Assembly: GCF_017654505.1 (NCBI RefSeq)
Contig: NC_054559.1
Location: 5,185,281 to 5,249,280, forward strand
Reading direction: 5' to 3'
Length of the DNA stretch: 64,000 nucleotides
Origin: Polyodon spathula
Taxonomy: Eukaryota; Chordata; Actinopteri; Acipenseriformes; Polyodontidae
A model generated the notes under the pieces. The model saw only the letters and a list, made by a program, of their open reading frames with translations. It ran no database searches and was not told the origin of the DNA. Shown here in pieces: positions 9,029-19,888 of the stretch (the first letter of the stretch is position 1; every line of letters starts with the position of its first letter). A program made the translations under genes and the position numbers.

Positions 9029-11732
9029 GTGACTAATGTAATGTACACGTCCTTGTTTGCTGTATTTACGCATGATCCATCACGATCGCTTCTTTCCACA
9101 GTAACCGACTGCACTGTCAACACACGCCTTTATCGTATCTTATACAATAAGTACAGTACCAACAGTGTTGCAGAAAATAAGATGGCCATATTTATGTTTG
9201 CAAATTTCCCAGCTCAATCTCTTATGTTGACTTCTGGGAATGCAGTGTTTACGTCACTGTTTACATTCCCGACAAGCACTTCACCGCAATTTAGGCTTCC
9301 TTTTCAGCCACATATGTGAACGCACTTAGGACTCCTAAAACCTCAACTGAGAACGGAAATTTGAGGTGGCCCAGGGACGGCCCAAGGCTGACTCAGTAAG
9401 TGTGAACGGGGTCTTACAGAACCTGAATCAGGATCACTCATTGCCTTTCCACACCCAAGCCGAGCAAAGCCGGAACCAAGCCGAGCACACCTCGGGTGTG
9501 TTTGCACTACTGTTCAAAGTAGAAGCTGCACTGTGGAATTTGATGTCAAATTCAGTGGTCATATAGGTGAACAGAGGAGTGATGTGGATTTGTTTCATGA
9601 GGGGTTTTTTCTGTCATTTTATGTATGTGACCATTTTCAGGACTATTTTCAAAACCATCTCAGTGGAAGGGTACCTGACAAATCATTGCAAGTTCAAGGT
9701 AAATCCAGGTTTTAAGTGTTGTTTTAAATAAAACCACTTTGTATTAGAGAGCCCTCTCGATAAAGGCTCTACTGTGTTTATAGTTGATCATGACTTTCAT
9801 TCCTTCGGGAAGCATAACCCCAATCTCAGCCAACTACCACATGGTAGAGCCTCCATCGATGTGCTCCATCACTTATAACAATTAAACAAAACCGTAATGC
9901 TCACAGCAAATATTTGACATTTGTAATGTCCAGCTTGCACTTTGAATTGTAGACTACAGATGGAACTAGCGGCAGGCCTGTTTAACATGTAAACACAAAT
10001 AGAGCATTCAGATCTGTTCATTGCGATGAGTACACCAAATTCAAAGCACCTTTTAGCTTCTGTAAATCAGTGCTTCCATCAGTGAGTGTGGAAACAGGAC
10101 AAACAGTAGCATAGCCAAAGCTTTGGCATACATGTAGCTCTGACAGTGCAGCTTTTGAACACTGTTTACCCTATTTAAACCTGTATAATACAAAGGCTTT
10201 CAAGGTTGAGTGAGAGAACTAGCTGAGACATCCCACTGTACCTGCCAACGCCACAGGCTGAGACAGGCAAGTGATTAGATCAATAATCGCGCATGATTAA
10301 GCTCCTAATAATGCGGAAACCTGGACCAAGCTTGAAATAGTGCTGGAAGGCGCGATCCAATCAGTCAACCAGGAAAAAGCAGGATAATTAGGTGCAGTTA
10401 CAAGGAGAAGCTTGAAGCTTATATCATTCTGAAATTAAAATATAAAATAAAATGAATGAGTCAGTCAGTGATTATCATGGAAAAAAAACATGTATTATTA
10501 AAAAGACTCATGCTTTTGCTTGTTGGACAACATTTGTTTTTAGTAGTGTTTTAATATACTTGTATAGGAAAATATACCTTATATGTAATATACATGTAGC
10601 CAGAATGCTGTTTAATATGAATATTAGAGTTGTCATACCAGTTTTGACAGATATTCATGATCGCTGCAAGCCCATGAATCAAGCTAAATCATAAAATCTA
10701 TTTATAAAGGGGTAGCAGTAGGCTGTGTTGCTGGTTTGTTAATTGTTGCACTTAGTATGTAAAGCTAACAATTTTTCTTGTTAGTTTGCAGTTTTTGGCT
10801 ATGATGACTTTTTTATGTTCTATCACAATGATCAGTTCATTTTCTAGAAATGCTTAGTGTATTTATAATTTATAATTTTATTTAAAAAAAAAAACAAAAA
10901 AAAAGCGAAATTTCAGTCCACAATCACATTTAAAAATAGATATCCTATTTATTGTGTTTTCTGATCCAAAGTATGCTGATCAAGCTTGAACCCTACTTTT
11001 TATAGTGTTGGTTATAGTTGTAATTTCTAAATTATTGCCCTTAGTAAATTTTGGTGACGGCAGTGGTATAGTTCTAAATCTGAAAGTACCGGAATGCCAT
11101 TAAAATATAGATTTACTAAAACAAAAGTTTGCATTTTATTTGTTCATTGAGCTTAATAGGTAATACATGCATCTACATTGCGACTTGTATAGGCTACTCC
11201 TCCAGTTAGTGCTGCCAGATTGGTATTTTTCCAGCCAAATGTGTCTTGTTTTGAAAGCATCTTGCGGGTAAATCCTGTCTTTGGTGGTTTGGTTGTTTTT
11301 ATCATGCATGTTCTTTTTCTATTCCTTTCAATTGTGAGGTAATCACCGTCATGCCCTGAACAGTACATTACGTCCTCCCCTCATCTTTTTTCTGGAGCTG
11401 TGCATTCAATATTATTAAGAATTACACAAACCCTGTTCTTTTTTATTCATTACCAATTTAAGAGCTGTACCAGTACAGTTACAATTGTTTTTCAATTTAT
11501 TTTTAAATAATGTGTCTGCTGACAGTTGTGGACAATTTAACTGTTTTCTTTTTTTTTTTTTTTCCCCTGGACCTACTGCATTTGAACCAGAATATTTATT
11601 TTATATGTTGAAAATATATGGGCACCATATCTTTTCATTAGTCTGTATTCCATATAAAATAAACATATGGGTTACATATAAAACTATATTTTAAATATAT
11701 CCCACATATTTTAAATATATAAAAAGAGGCCA

Positions 11733-11735
<3 letters not shown>
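9023..11735. other. mostly unassigned; one alternative exon candidate at 9641-9698
   Basis: 9641-9698 has a good acceptor (ACCATTTTCAG) and donor (CAAG|GTAAAT) and encodes DYFQNHLSGRVPDKSLQVQ in phase 0-1. It could only replace the 8728 exon, because read in phase 1 it hits a stop. Around 9320-9530 there is GC-richer sequence (CCAAGCCGAGCA repeats) that looks like a hAT-type non-autonomous element, but no clear inverted repeats were found. 10.4-11.7 kb is AT-rich with nothing recognisable. Confidence 0.35.

Positions 11736-11812
<77 letters not shown>
11736..11812. repeat. (CT)n(TA)n compound microsatellite
   Basis: About 25 CT units run directly into about 13 TA units. Confidence 0.97.
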
Positions 11813-12049
11813 CAAAAGTATAAGGATCATACTTTTCTACCATATATTAAAAATATATGTTTGTTCCATAAGGGTTGTTTGCTATAATAAGTTTATTTGG
11901 AGAATTCCAAACATTTTTCCATTTAGTATTATTAAATAACGAAATAGAAACCTGTATCTCATTTTTTAAAGAAAAGACATGTGTCATCTACTAATTGGCT
12001 GATAACTAATGTTTTGTCACCAATTTTGATACCTTCATTTCTGAACAGT

Positions 12050-13398
12050 TTATAATATACAAATTCATTAATTTAGCTGCCAAAAGAAACAGAAAAAGGG
12101 AAATGGGGCAGCCTTATCTAATGCCTCTGTATTTCAGATCTGGGAGAGGTGCCACATGGTAAAGAAACACTACTGTTAATTCCATTATATAAAGTGTTAA
12201 TTTTATGAATACAAGTTTTACGAAAACCAAAGTGAACCAACGCTTTAGAAGTAAATGAGTTCTCAACCGTGTCAAAAGCCTTGTAGAAGAAAGAGAATAA
12301 TCTTTTTCAGTTAATTCTGGTTAAACTAATATATCTAGCACTAAATTAATATTATTTTAAATATATCTGCCTTGTAGAAAGCTAGAATGGGTACTGGATA
12401 TTATCTTACGCAAGGAGGGCTTAAGTCTATTAGCGTACACCCTAGCCAGTAATTTGTAATTGGAATTGAGCAATGTTACAGGGCACCGATTATCTAAATA
12501 TTGAAGATCTTTGTTTGATTTTGGAATCAGTGTAATTAGACCATGCTTCATTGGACCAGTTAACCCTCCTAATTCTATACATTTGTTTAGAGCATTAAAT
12601 AACAAACACCTAATATTATTCCAAAACACCTGAAAAAATTGAAAAGGGTAAACCATCTGGTCCAGGAGATTTATTTTCTGGAAGTAAAATTATTTGATCT
12701 AACTCATCCAATGATAAGGGTCCATCACAAAATAACTGATCACGTTCATTGATCTTGGGAATAAAATAAATCTACCTTTTTAAAGAAATCACAACAATCA
12801 GATGTATTAAAAGACAGAAGAATAAAGTTTGGTAAAATTCATAAATAAATGTTGATATAAGTTTCCTTTCAGAAGTATAGTTATTAATATAAAGAGAAGA
12901 AATGTGCTTCTTTTTAGTACATTGTTTTTCAAGATTAAAGAAATATGTTTTTTCCCCAAATTCCAACCATTTAACCCTAGCACTAACAAAAGCACCTCTA
13001 GTTTTCTCACGGTAGAACTCACTTAATTTATTATTTTTTTGTAAGGAGAAAAGAGCTTCTTTATCATCATTGCTGGGATCAGCAGATTGTAAAATATTAC
13101 TGATAGTATTTATAATGACAGCATATACTTTTTTTTTTCTTTTTTTTAAATTTTGCTTACCAAATTTAATATACATTTTTCGGCATTCATATTTATTTAA
13201 AAAGTCCCCATTTGGATATAGCAGAAAGCTCTTGTTTAAGGTTTATACGTGCAGCTATGTCTTTTATATCATTACAAAAAATTTCTCATTTAGAAAAGAA
13301 CAATTTAACTTCCAGTACCCGGGATTCTTTGTCTGATTAGATTTAGCATCACAGAGGATCAATTCAATAAATGATCAGTTAGTAGTGAAGATGATAGG
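12050..13398 (-). pseudogene. L1/Tx1-clade LINE remnant (reverse transcriptase region)
   Basis: Minus strand. Upstream part at 13176-12772: SARVKWLEFGEKTYFFNLEK, a typical linker between endonuclease and RT in Tx1/L1 elements. Then 12656-12357: GLTGPMKHGLITLIPKSNKD, followed by PVTLLNSNYKLLARVYANRL and SSFLQGRYI, the RT fingers region. Downstream to about 12050, broken frames give FFYKAFDTVENSF-like and LYNGINSSV segments. Several frameshifts are present, and the catalytic FxDD block is not preserved. It is a different lineage from the CR1-like copies here and much older. A piggyBac insertion borders it at 13403. Confidence 0.82.
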
Positions 13399-13402
13399 TT
13401 TA

Positions 13403-14545
13403 CACTAGAAGGCCCATGGAGGTCATTTTTGCGGTTTTTGGTTTTAAAATGTAATTTTCTCCACTCGTAACACATGGGGCTGTGCGTTCATGTACCTTTC
13501 TTTTCGTATGTATTAAATATTCTCTCAAAGCATTAAAACATAGGAATGCAGAAATAACGGAGATATATTACATTATACCTAAAAGCCCCGGGGGCAGTCA
13601 CATTGATGGCCACACAGAAAACAATTGTATTTTGATTATACAGAACAGTATTCTACTTTATTATTTACTAACCCACAATAACTCTAATCAGATTAGTCTC
13701 TACTCTCTGCCTGACAGTCTATTGTTTTCAATCAGCCTTTTGAAGGCTGGTGCCTGCTTGCCAGCTGTGCTGCTTTGGTCAGTCAATTAGCAGCGGGTCT
13801 AGTGAAAATAAATACTGTGGAGTTTTACAATGCAAGAAAATATGGAGTTGATGTTTTAGATGAGATGGCACGGAAGTATTCTGTGAAAGCTGGCTCCTGA
13901 CAGTGGTTTTTTCAGGTGTTTTAAAATGTATTGGACCTAGCAGCCATCAACTCCTGGGTACTTTACAAAGATTGCACAGAGAAGAATTTACCAAGGAGAG
14001 AATATATTTTACAGTTAGCACAGGAACTTCGCAAGAAGCATTTGGAACAAAGGGAGACTGCCAAGCCTGTACCCACAGGTGAAGCTGGCAACCCTGCTGA
14101 GACCCGCAAGTGATGCCAATGCCAGGTTGGCAAGTGCAATAAAAATAAAACTTCAGACAGCTGTGCCCTGTGCATTATCTGTGTTGATTGTGAACAGCCT
14201 TAGACTCAAGGTAAAGAAATACCATTTTGTGACAGAAAATAGAAAATCAACTTTTTTTTATAACTTGTGCTGTGTGCTTCTGTAAAATGTTTTCTAAGTT
14301 TATTTATCTATGTTGTTCAGTTGCTTTTGCACATCTGACAATAAACCGATTGCTCTTGAAAAATAAAAAATGTATTGCTATCGTTTCAGTTTTATAAATA
14401 TGTATCTTGTAAACCGATGTCTGTTCAGATGTTTATTTACATTTTCTTGTTTTGTAAAATAATATTATATATGTGTTTTGAATACAGCTGTAAGAAAGAC
14501 TGCTACGGGGATTCTAGTATGTGTATATCTCTGGTCCTTCTAGTA
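13403..14545 (+). mobile_element. piggyBac-type element (family P2), internally deleted
   Basis: The left end CACTAGAAGGCCC follows TTTA (mutated TTAA, 13399-13402). The right end GGTCCTTCTAGTAT is followed by TTAA at 14546. A second copy with the same terminal pattern is at 50742-51315. Only the C-terminal part of a transposase gene remains inside; the N-terminal two thirds are absent. Left-interior sequence 13403-13800 shows no coding match. Confidence 0.75.
13819..14205 (+). pseudogene. piggyBac transposase, C-terminal fragment
   Basis: The first block reads VEFYNARKYGVDVLDEMARK, YSVKAG, then a TGA. GVDxLDxM carries the third catalytic aspartate of piggyBac transposases. After a break comes LDLAAINSWVLYKDCTEK with RREYILQLAQELRKK, the conserved C-terminal core. 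After another in-frame TGA at 14111-14113 it reads CQCQVGKCNKNKTSDSCALC with further C residues, the cysteine-rich zinc domain that binds transposon ends. Two stops plus the missing N-terminus make it a pseudogene. Confidence 0.82.
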
Positions 14546-14611
14546 TTAACAGAAGTAATAAAAGGAATCAGACTATCTGCCTGTAAATAATATTGTTTTG
14601 GGGTATTTTGG

Positions 14612-15083
14612 TGGTGGTTGGCAGGGATGGGGTTAATTTCCTATCCCTGCCAAAATACATGTGAGAATGTGACTGGAGTTAATTGAATAATTTATGATAA
14701 TTAGGCTCCAGCCCCATGGTATAAAAAGGGGAGAAAAATCCTTTGTTTGGGAGAAAATAGTTTTTTTCGTGAGTGTTCTGAGTTTATGTTGAAATCTTGG
14801 TAGTGAAGGCTAATGCCCAGCCTAAGGTTTTGGGATTTTGTTTAAAGTTTTGTTTTTGCTCCTTGAGCCGATTATTTTGTTCCTGTTTAGTGTATGCGTG
14901 ACACGTTTAAGATTAACCTTTTATTTTTGCTCTGTGAGCTGTAGTGTTTTGTTTAGTATTTTTATTTTTATTTGTTTAAATAAACAGCGCATGCCAAGTC
15001 TTTTTGCCCTGTAGTACTACGTGTGTATTTTCTTTCTGTATCTGGCCTGATGTCACCTCAAAGCCATTCCTGTCACACCACCA
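14612..15083 (+). mobile_element. solo LTR, about 472 bp
   Basis: Ends are TGGTGGTTGGCAGGGATGG and its inverted counterpart CCATTCCTGTCACACCACCA, giving TG...CA termini. There is a TATA box, TATAAAAAGG, at about 14720 and an AATAAA signal at about 14979. Flanks TTTGG (left) and TTTGT (right) look like a mutated 5-bp target duplication. This order (TATA, then polyadenylation signal, then end) fits an LTR on the plus strand. No internal retroviral region is attached. The family is unknown. Confidence 0.65.
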
Positions 15084-15362
15084 TTTGTAACTTCTGGATA
15101 GATTCTTCTTGTCTCTTTCCAACTTGTTCAATAGCTGCCAGTAACACAGAGTTAGAAACATGATCCGGGCTGCAAGATCGTGTTTTCTTGGGAGCAGGGC
15201 TTTTAACCAGTCAGGTAACGAGACAAAATCCGATGCTTGGATCTTGCATTCTGAATCCTTCCCTCGTGTAATTGATCAGCATCTGTAGACTTATTAGAGG
15301 TTTCATCATCTTCATTGTTGTCTTTTGAGGATGAGCTTGCTGAGTACATTATAGCTTGACAA
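15084..15362 (-). pseudogene. unassigned protein-coding remnant, minus strand
   Basis: Minus-strand frames read MYSASSSSKDNNEDDETSN and then, after a shift, SLPDWLKALLPRKHDLAAR, continuing FLTLCYWQLLNKLERDKKN. The composition is protein-like (acidic-Ser start, then a hydrophobic helix-rich part). It could be a transposase N-terminus or a gene fragment. I do not recognise the family. It directly abuts the 3' end of the solo LTR. Confidence 0.35.
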
Positions 15363-16240
15363 ACAGGGTGATCTTTTACCCGTTATTGTACAGGAAGTTA
15401 AAACACAGATACAAAAGTACGAAAAAAAAGGCTACTTAAAGTATATTGTGTTAGCTAAACGGAAAAAAAAATTAAAAATCCATTAATGAATCGCTTTAAC
15501 CCATATTATAGATTAGCCCTATCTTTTGCACTATTGATAGTCAAGACTGTTTTTTTTTTTCCTCAACTGCCTCCAAGCTTCCAAAGTAAGCTACTCACAG
15601 GCCGCCATCTTGTGCAGCCTGCCCAGCTACTTGTGCAGGTGGACACTTGCAATTAAAACAAACAAAATACTACTCGTCAGACACGTCAACAAAAAGTAGA
15701 AAAAGCACCACAGAGAATCAGCAACTGGACATCTTCTCACAGAAAACAAGGTGTACAGAGACCTGTTGGACGACCTAAAATAAAAACTCCCTCAAGTTCC
15801 AAACAAACCAGCATTCTGCAGTTCATCCTTGGTATAGCAAAAAAAACCAATGGAGGTAGTTTGTAAATCATTTCCAGTGATTCAAAATTGAAGAGACTAA
15901 TCCTAGTGTTTTGATTTGTATTTATTTTGTCTAGATAGGATAGCCTGCTTGTTCTCTTGATTTTGTTTCAACAAGTTATTTACAGTTTTCAAAACGTTTA
16001 CGTGAATACAGCTTTTTTTGTATAACTAAACAAACTCAATTTGGATTTTATACTTGTATTTCAAAATATATTCTCAAATTACAGAATTACTTTTTAAATA
16101 TTGTAAGTTAAAGTTTTGTGAATAGGGTCCACAACCTTAATAAAAGTTTCCTATAATAAAGTGTAATAAGTCATAAAGAATGCATGGTAAAGTGTAGGTA
16201 AGCATTGGAAAGCCCAGCCAGATATAGAAAAACATATTAA
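15363..16240. other. unassigned; short plus-strand frame at 15669-15867
   Basis: A plus-strand frame at 15669-15867 reads SNWTSSHRKQGVQRPVGRPK and then IKTPSSSKQTSILQFILGIA, ending in a stop. GRPK within basic residues is AT-hook-like. No splice sites or family match support a gene, so it may be a transposase fragment. The remainder is AT-rich with nothing recognised. Confidence 0.3.
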
Positions 16241-16834
16241 CTATTTGTGGCCCTATGTTGGACCAGGTCCGACGTACAATTTTCCCTTTCCTGTCCAAAA
16301 TCATCAAAAAGACGTAAAGCACAGGTCTCTAGTCGTTTTTTCTCTGGAAAAATCAGAGACAACATTTCAGTGGCCAAGTGAGACCGACAGGAGCCATATA
16401 AAGCCGAAAAAAAGAGTGTATCTCATAGCCCCATGCACTACAGAGATAACACAAACATAAACAAAGGAGATCGCTGCTTCTGCATCCAGCGCTCAAAGAA
16501 TATCACATTTATTTGCAGAGCTTTTTGAGATGTTATAGTAATAAAATAATGATTTGGATCACATTATTGAGGAGTTTGGTGATAAAACGAATGATCAGGA
16601 GAGGATTTATCAGTATGCACGTCTATAAAGAGGTATGTGAAAAATACAGCGAACAAGGGGTGGGGTTTGGCTGGAGGTACAGTACTGAGTGTTCTTTTGC
16701 GATTCAGTGCCTTTTAAACCTGTTTTACTCTGAAGAAAAATATTTTAAACAGCACTTGTAAAATAAACAGCACGTGTGAAAATAAATTGGACCTGACGCG
16801 CCTGACAAGCACTGAATAGATAGACTGCAAAGGG
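16241..16834. mobile_element. piggyBac-type MITE (family P1), 594 bp
   Basis: TTAA flanks at 16237-16240 and 16835-16838. The right end AGACTGCAAAGGG matches the 18222-18718 copy end GGACTGCAAAGGG; the left end is mutated. The interior shares GGACCAGGTCCGAC, CATAGCCCCATGCACTA and GATCACATTATTGAGGAGTT with that copy. It carries about 100 bp that the shorter copy lacks. There is no transposase coding. Confidence 0.85.
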
Positions 16835-16838
16835 TTAA

Positions 16839-18217
16839 AAAGCATGGCAAACCATGATAATATATAGTAAAGGCACAGTATAACCATGTTCCCATGGGAT
16901 AACTGCAAAATTACTGTGCAAATTTACTGTAGTAAACTTTTATAAGGGATTGCATAGGTTTAGTTCTAAAAAGACGGCAGCTTTCTTAGGTTTCAGGGTG
17001 TTTATAGGTTATTTATTTAAAAAGTATTTCAATCAGTATTAAACAAGAACATTGCATTAGGACTGCATAAGGTATTTTCTTAAGGATCTATGTATGTAAC
17101 CTCTACTATTACGAACAGTATATGATGTTGCTCCACCTACTGATCATTCAAGGTATTACTCCTATGTACTGATCAGTACTATGCTGTGCAGTACAGAACT
17201 GTTCAAATCTATATCATATTGTCTGAAAAGAGCTCATTCAAATAAAAAAGTACAGTACCTTATTGTGAATACTTTAACTCTATTTTTTACCTAAATTGTG
17301 GAGGGGCTGTGACAAGAACAAGGGTGAAGCCAACGTGGGAGCCTAAATTATAATGCACTACCTTACAGTTTATAACAAATTAGGATTCCAGCAAAATATT
17401 CATAAATATGGTGAAACTGTTACAAAGATACTTCCTACAGAACCCAGCAGGCTCTGAATATGGCCACTGGGATTAGCGATTATCTAAGCTCTACTAAGGG
17501 TTATTAATTTGTCCAACCCCTTACCTTAATGCCGTGTTCAACTTCGACAACAAGCATACTGTATTTAAACTGTTTATGTGTTATTTTATGTCAAATGCAT
17601 TGAATTGTATTCTTTCCAACCAAATAAACACATTCATAACAATTTAAAGCACCAGGAACAAGACGCTGGTGCAAGCAATATTTGGGGCCACCACTATACT
17701 AAACAAAATCCCTATTGAAGTAGTAATTCCATAGAGCTATGTAAAACAGATTTTTTTTTTTCATGGTAGAAAGTCGCCACACAAGACTGATTAGGGTTGT
17801 ATGAAAGCATGTTGGTGCCATCTAAACTTAATACAGATTTTGTACAGGTTTCTACAAACATAGGAAATAAAAACCTAATTAAGTGATAATAAATGCATCT
17901 ATTTTAATGAACAACATGAAAATAATCATGTGGTTTATACAGGACTATTTTAGTGGAGCAATAGAAAAAAGTTAAAAGCTATATGATTTTAAGACTTTTC
18001 TCAATTCTACTACCATGCTGTCATTAGCTTGTGGGCTGCAATATGAAATCTATAACAAAAACATTGTCAATGTAAAAAAAACTAATTAGAAAAATGGACA
18101 TCAGGCATCGCAGAAAGAAAGCAACGTCGATGTAAAGAAAGGTAAGTAAACTGGGATTAGCTGAGTGGGGGACAGAGGGGGGTGATGCTGGGATGCCAGA
18201 ATCACTGTCGAGCCCTC
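16839..18217. other. no feature recognised
   Basis: AT-rich intronic or intergenic DNA between two related MITEs. A weak exon-like piece (18101-18137 before GTAAGTAA) lacks a pyrimidine tract and is not called. Confidence 0.4.
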
Positions 18218-18221
18218 TTAA

Positions 18222-18718
18222 CCCTTTGCGGTCCTAGGTCGGACCAGGTCCGACATTACAATTTTCCCTTTCTAGTCTGATATCAAAAAGACATCAAGCA
18301 CAGGTCTCTAATCATTTTTTCTCCATAAAAAAGCAGAGAAAACCTTTCAATGGCTGATGAGAACGATAGGAGCCGAATGAAGCTGAAAGGGTGCATATCT
18401 CATAGCCCCATGCACTATAGAGATAACACGGACATAAACAAAGGAGATACCTGCTTCTGATCCAGCGCTCAAAGAATATCTGGACATTTGCAGAGCTTGA
18501 GATATTATAGTAATAAAATAGTGACTTGGATCACATTATTGAGGAGTTTCGTGATAAAACGAGTGAACGAGTGAGAAATACAACGAATACTGAGTGTCCT
18601 TTTGCGATTCAGTGCCTTTTAAACCTGTTTTACTCTGAAAAAAAAAAATAACAGAGCGTGTGAAAATAAATTGGATCTGACGTGCATGACAAGCGCTGAA
18701 TAAATGGACTGCAAAGGG
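18222..18718. mobile_element. piggyBac-type MITE (family P1), 497 bp, intact ends
   Basis: Terminal inverted repeats CCCTTTGCGGTCC and GGACTGCAAAGGG are flanked by TTAA at 18218-18221 and 18719-18722, the obligate piggyBac target. The Looper-like CCCTTTGC ends and lack of coding make it a non-autonomous derivative. It is the cleanest of the three P1 copies. Confidence 0.9.
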
Positions 18719-18737
18719 TTAAGGTGTTGTGGGCTAG

Positions 18738-19385
18738 TGTGACAAAGTGCCCGCCCCTGTGTATATTATCTGTTATACGTTGCGTGTGGTGTGTTAAATG
18801 TTGGTGTATAGTCATTGGTACACGGGATATAAATGGGTCTGTGTAACACAAGTGTTTAAAATGTATATTTGTATTTAGGCACGAGGATTGCACAGCACTT
18901 CACGTGCAAGTAAAAAGTAATAATATGTGAGCACAGGGAATTGCACTTTATTAATTCACGTGCAGTTGTACCGAGACTCCAACTGAATGATTGATAAGCA
19001 ATTGAGTCTTGGTACAGCTGCATAAAAGCAGCATGTTTTCACCCACTTGGGGTTGGGTTTCGGTGAGTGGAGAATGGGAGAGGAGGAGAAATTTAATAAC
19101 AATTGCTATTGCGTGCTGGTGGGACCAGCACGATACTTGTGTATTTAAAACTCACCATGTTTGTCAGTGTGTCTGTCCGTGCACCGTGTTGTTAAGTATA
19201 GTCCGTTTTTTGTTTATCTATTTATTTTGGCGAATGTGCCGTGTCCTGCTTTTTGTCTGTTTAAAACCCTTTTATTTACAATAAACCGGCGCAAGCAAGC
19301 GTCTCATCATTTCAATTCATCTGTTTTGTGTTTATGTATTTCATTTCTTGGTCTGACGCCACCCACTCCGGCCGTCTTTATGACA
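18738..19385 (+). mobile_element. solo LTR (family LTR-A), 648 bp
   Basis: It begins TGTGACAAAGTGCC and ends GGCCGTCTTTATGACA (TG...CA), with flanks GCTAG and GTTAG as a 5-bp target duplication carrying one mismatch. A TATA-like GCATAAAAGC is at about 19021 and AATAAA is near 19281. Related sequence is at 33877-37164 (interrupted) and, inverted, 57872-58465. Only 15 bp separate it from the P1 MITE. Recombination between two LTRs would have removed the internal region. Confidence 0.85.
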
Positions 19386-19854
19386 GTTAGTCAACGAAAC
19401 ACCAAGGATAGAAGGTTCCCACTTGAAGACCCCAGAGAAGTAGTCGGCTTAGTCCAGACGGTTGTTTTGCTGATGAAGTTAAGTCTTAGTTGGTGCTTAT
19501 CTTGGCGAGAGCTGAGTCCATTATCAGCATGAAGTTTTAACACTTGCAACGGTCAGTCTGCACAACCGAAATGCCGATGTACTGTCCTCCCTGCACTGGC
19601 CATATTTAATATTATCAAACAAGTCAGTAAGAGTGACAGACAAAATACAATTGGGTATAGAACAGAAAAAGATGTAAAAATTTAGAAAACAGTAATTCCA
19701 ATAATGATAAGAAAGGAAATAGATAACCGTAGAGAGCAGGTAAGTAAGTAAAGGTGCAGGTAGAAACAGAAGACCAAACAGTAGTACAAAATAAAAATGA
19801 GTGTAGTGCCTGGAGGGTCTCCAATAAACCCACACTTGAAAACACAACACGCAT

Positions 19855-19888
<34 letters not shown>

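Noticed and set aside
9320..9530. hAT-type MITE suspected from CCAAGCCGAGC repeats
   Set aside because: No matching inverted ends or 8-bp duplication could be found by eye.
18101..18137. Exon-like segment before GTAAGTAA
   Set aside because: The upstream AG lacks a pyrimidine tract, and the segment is too short to support.
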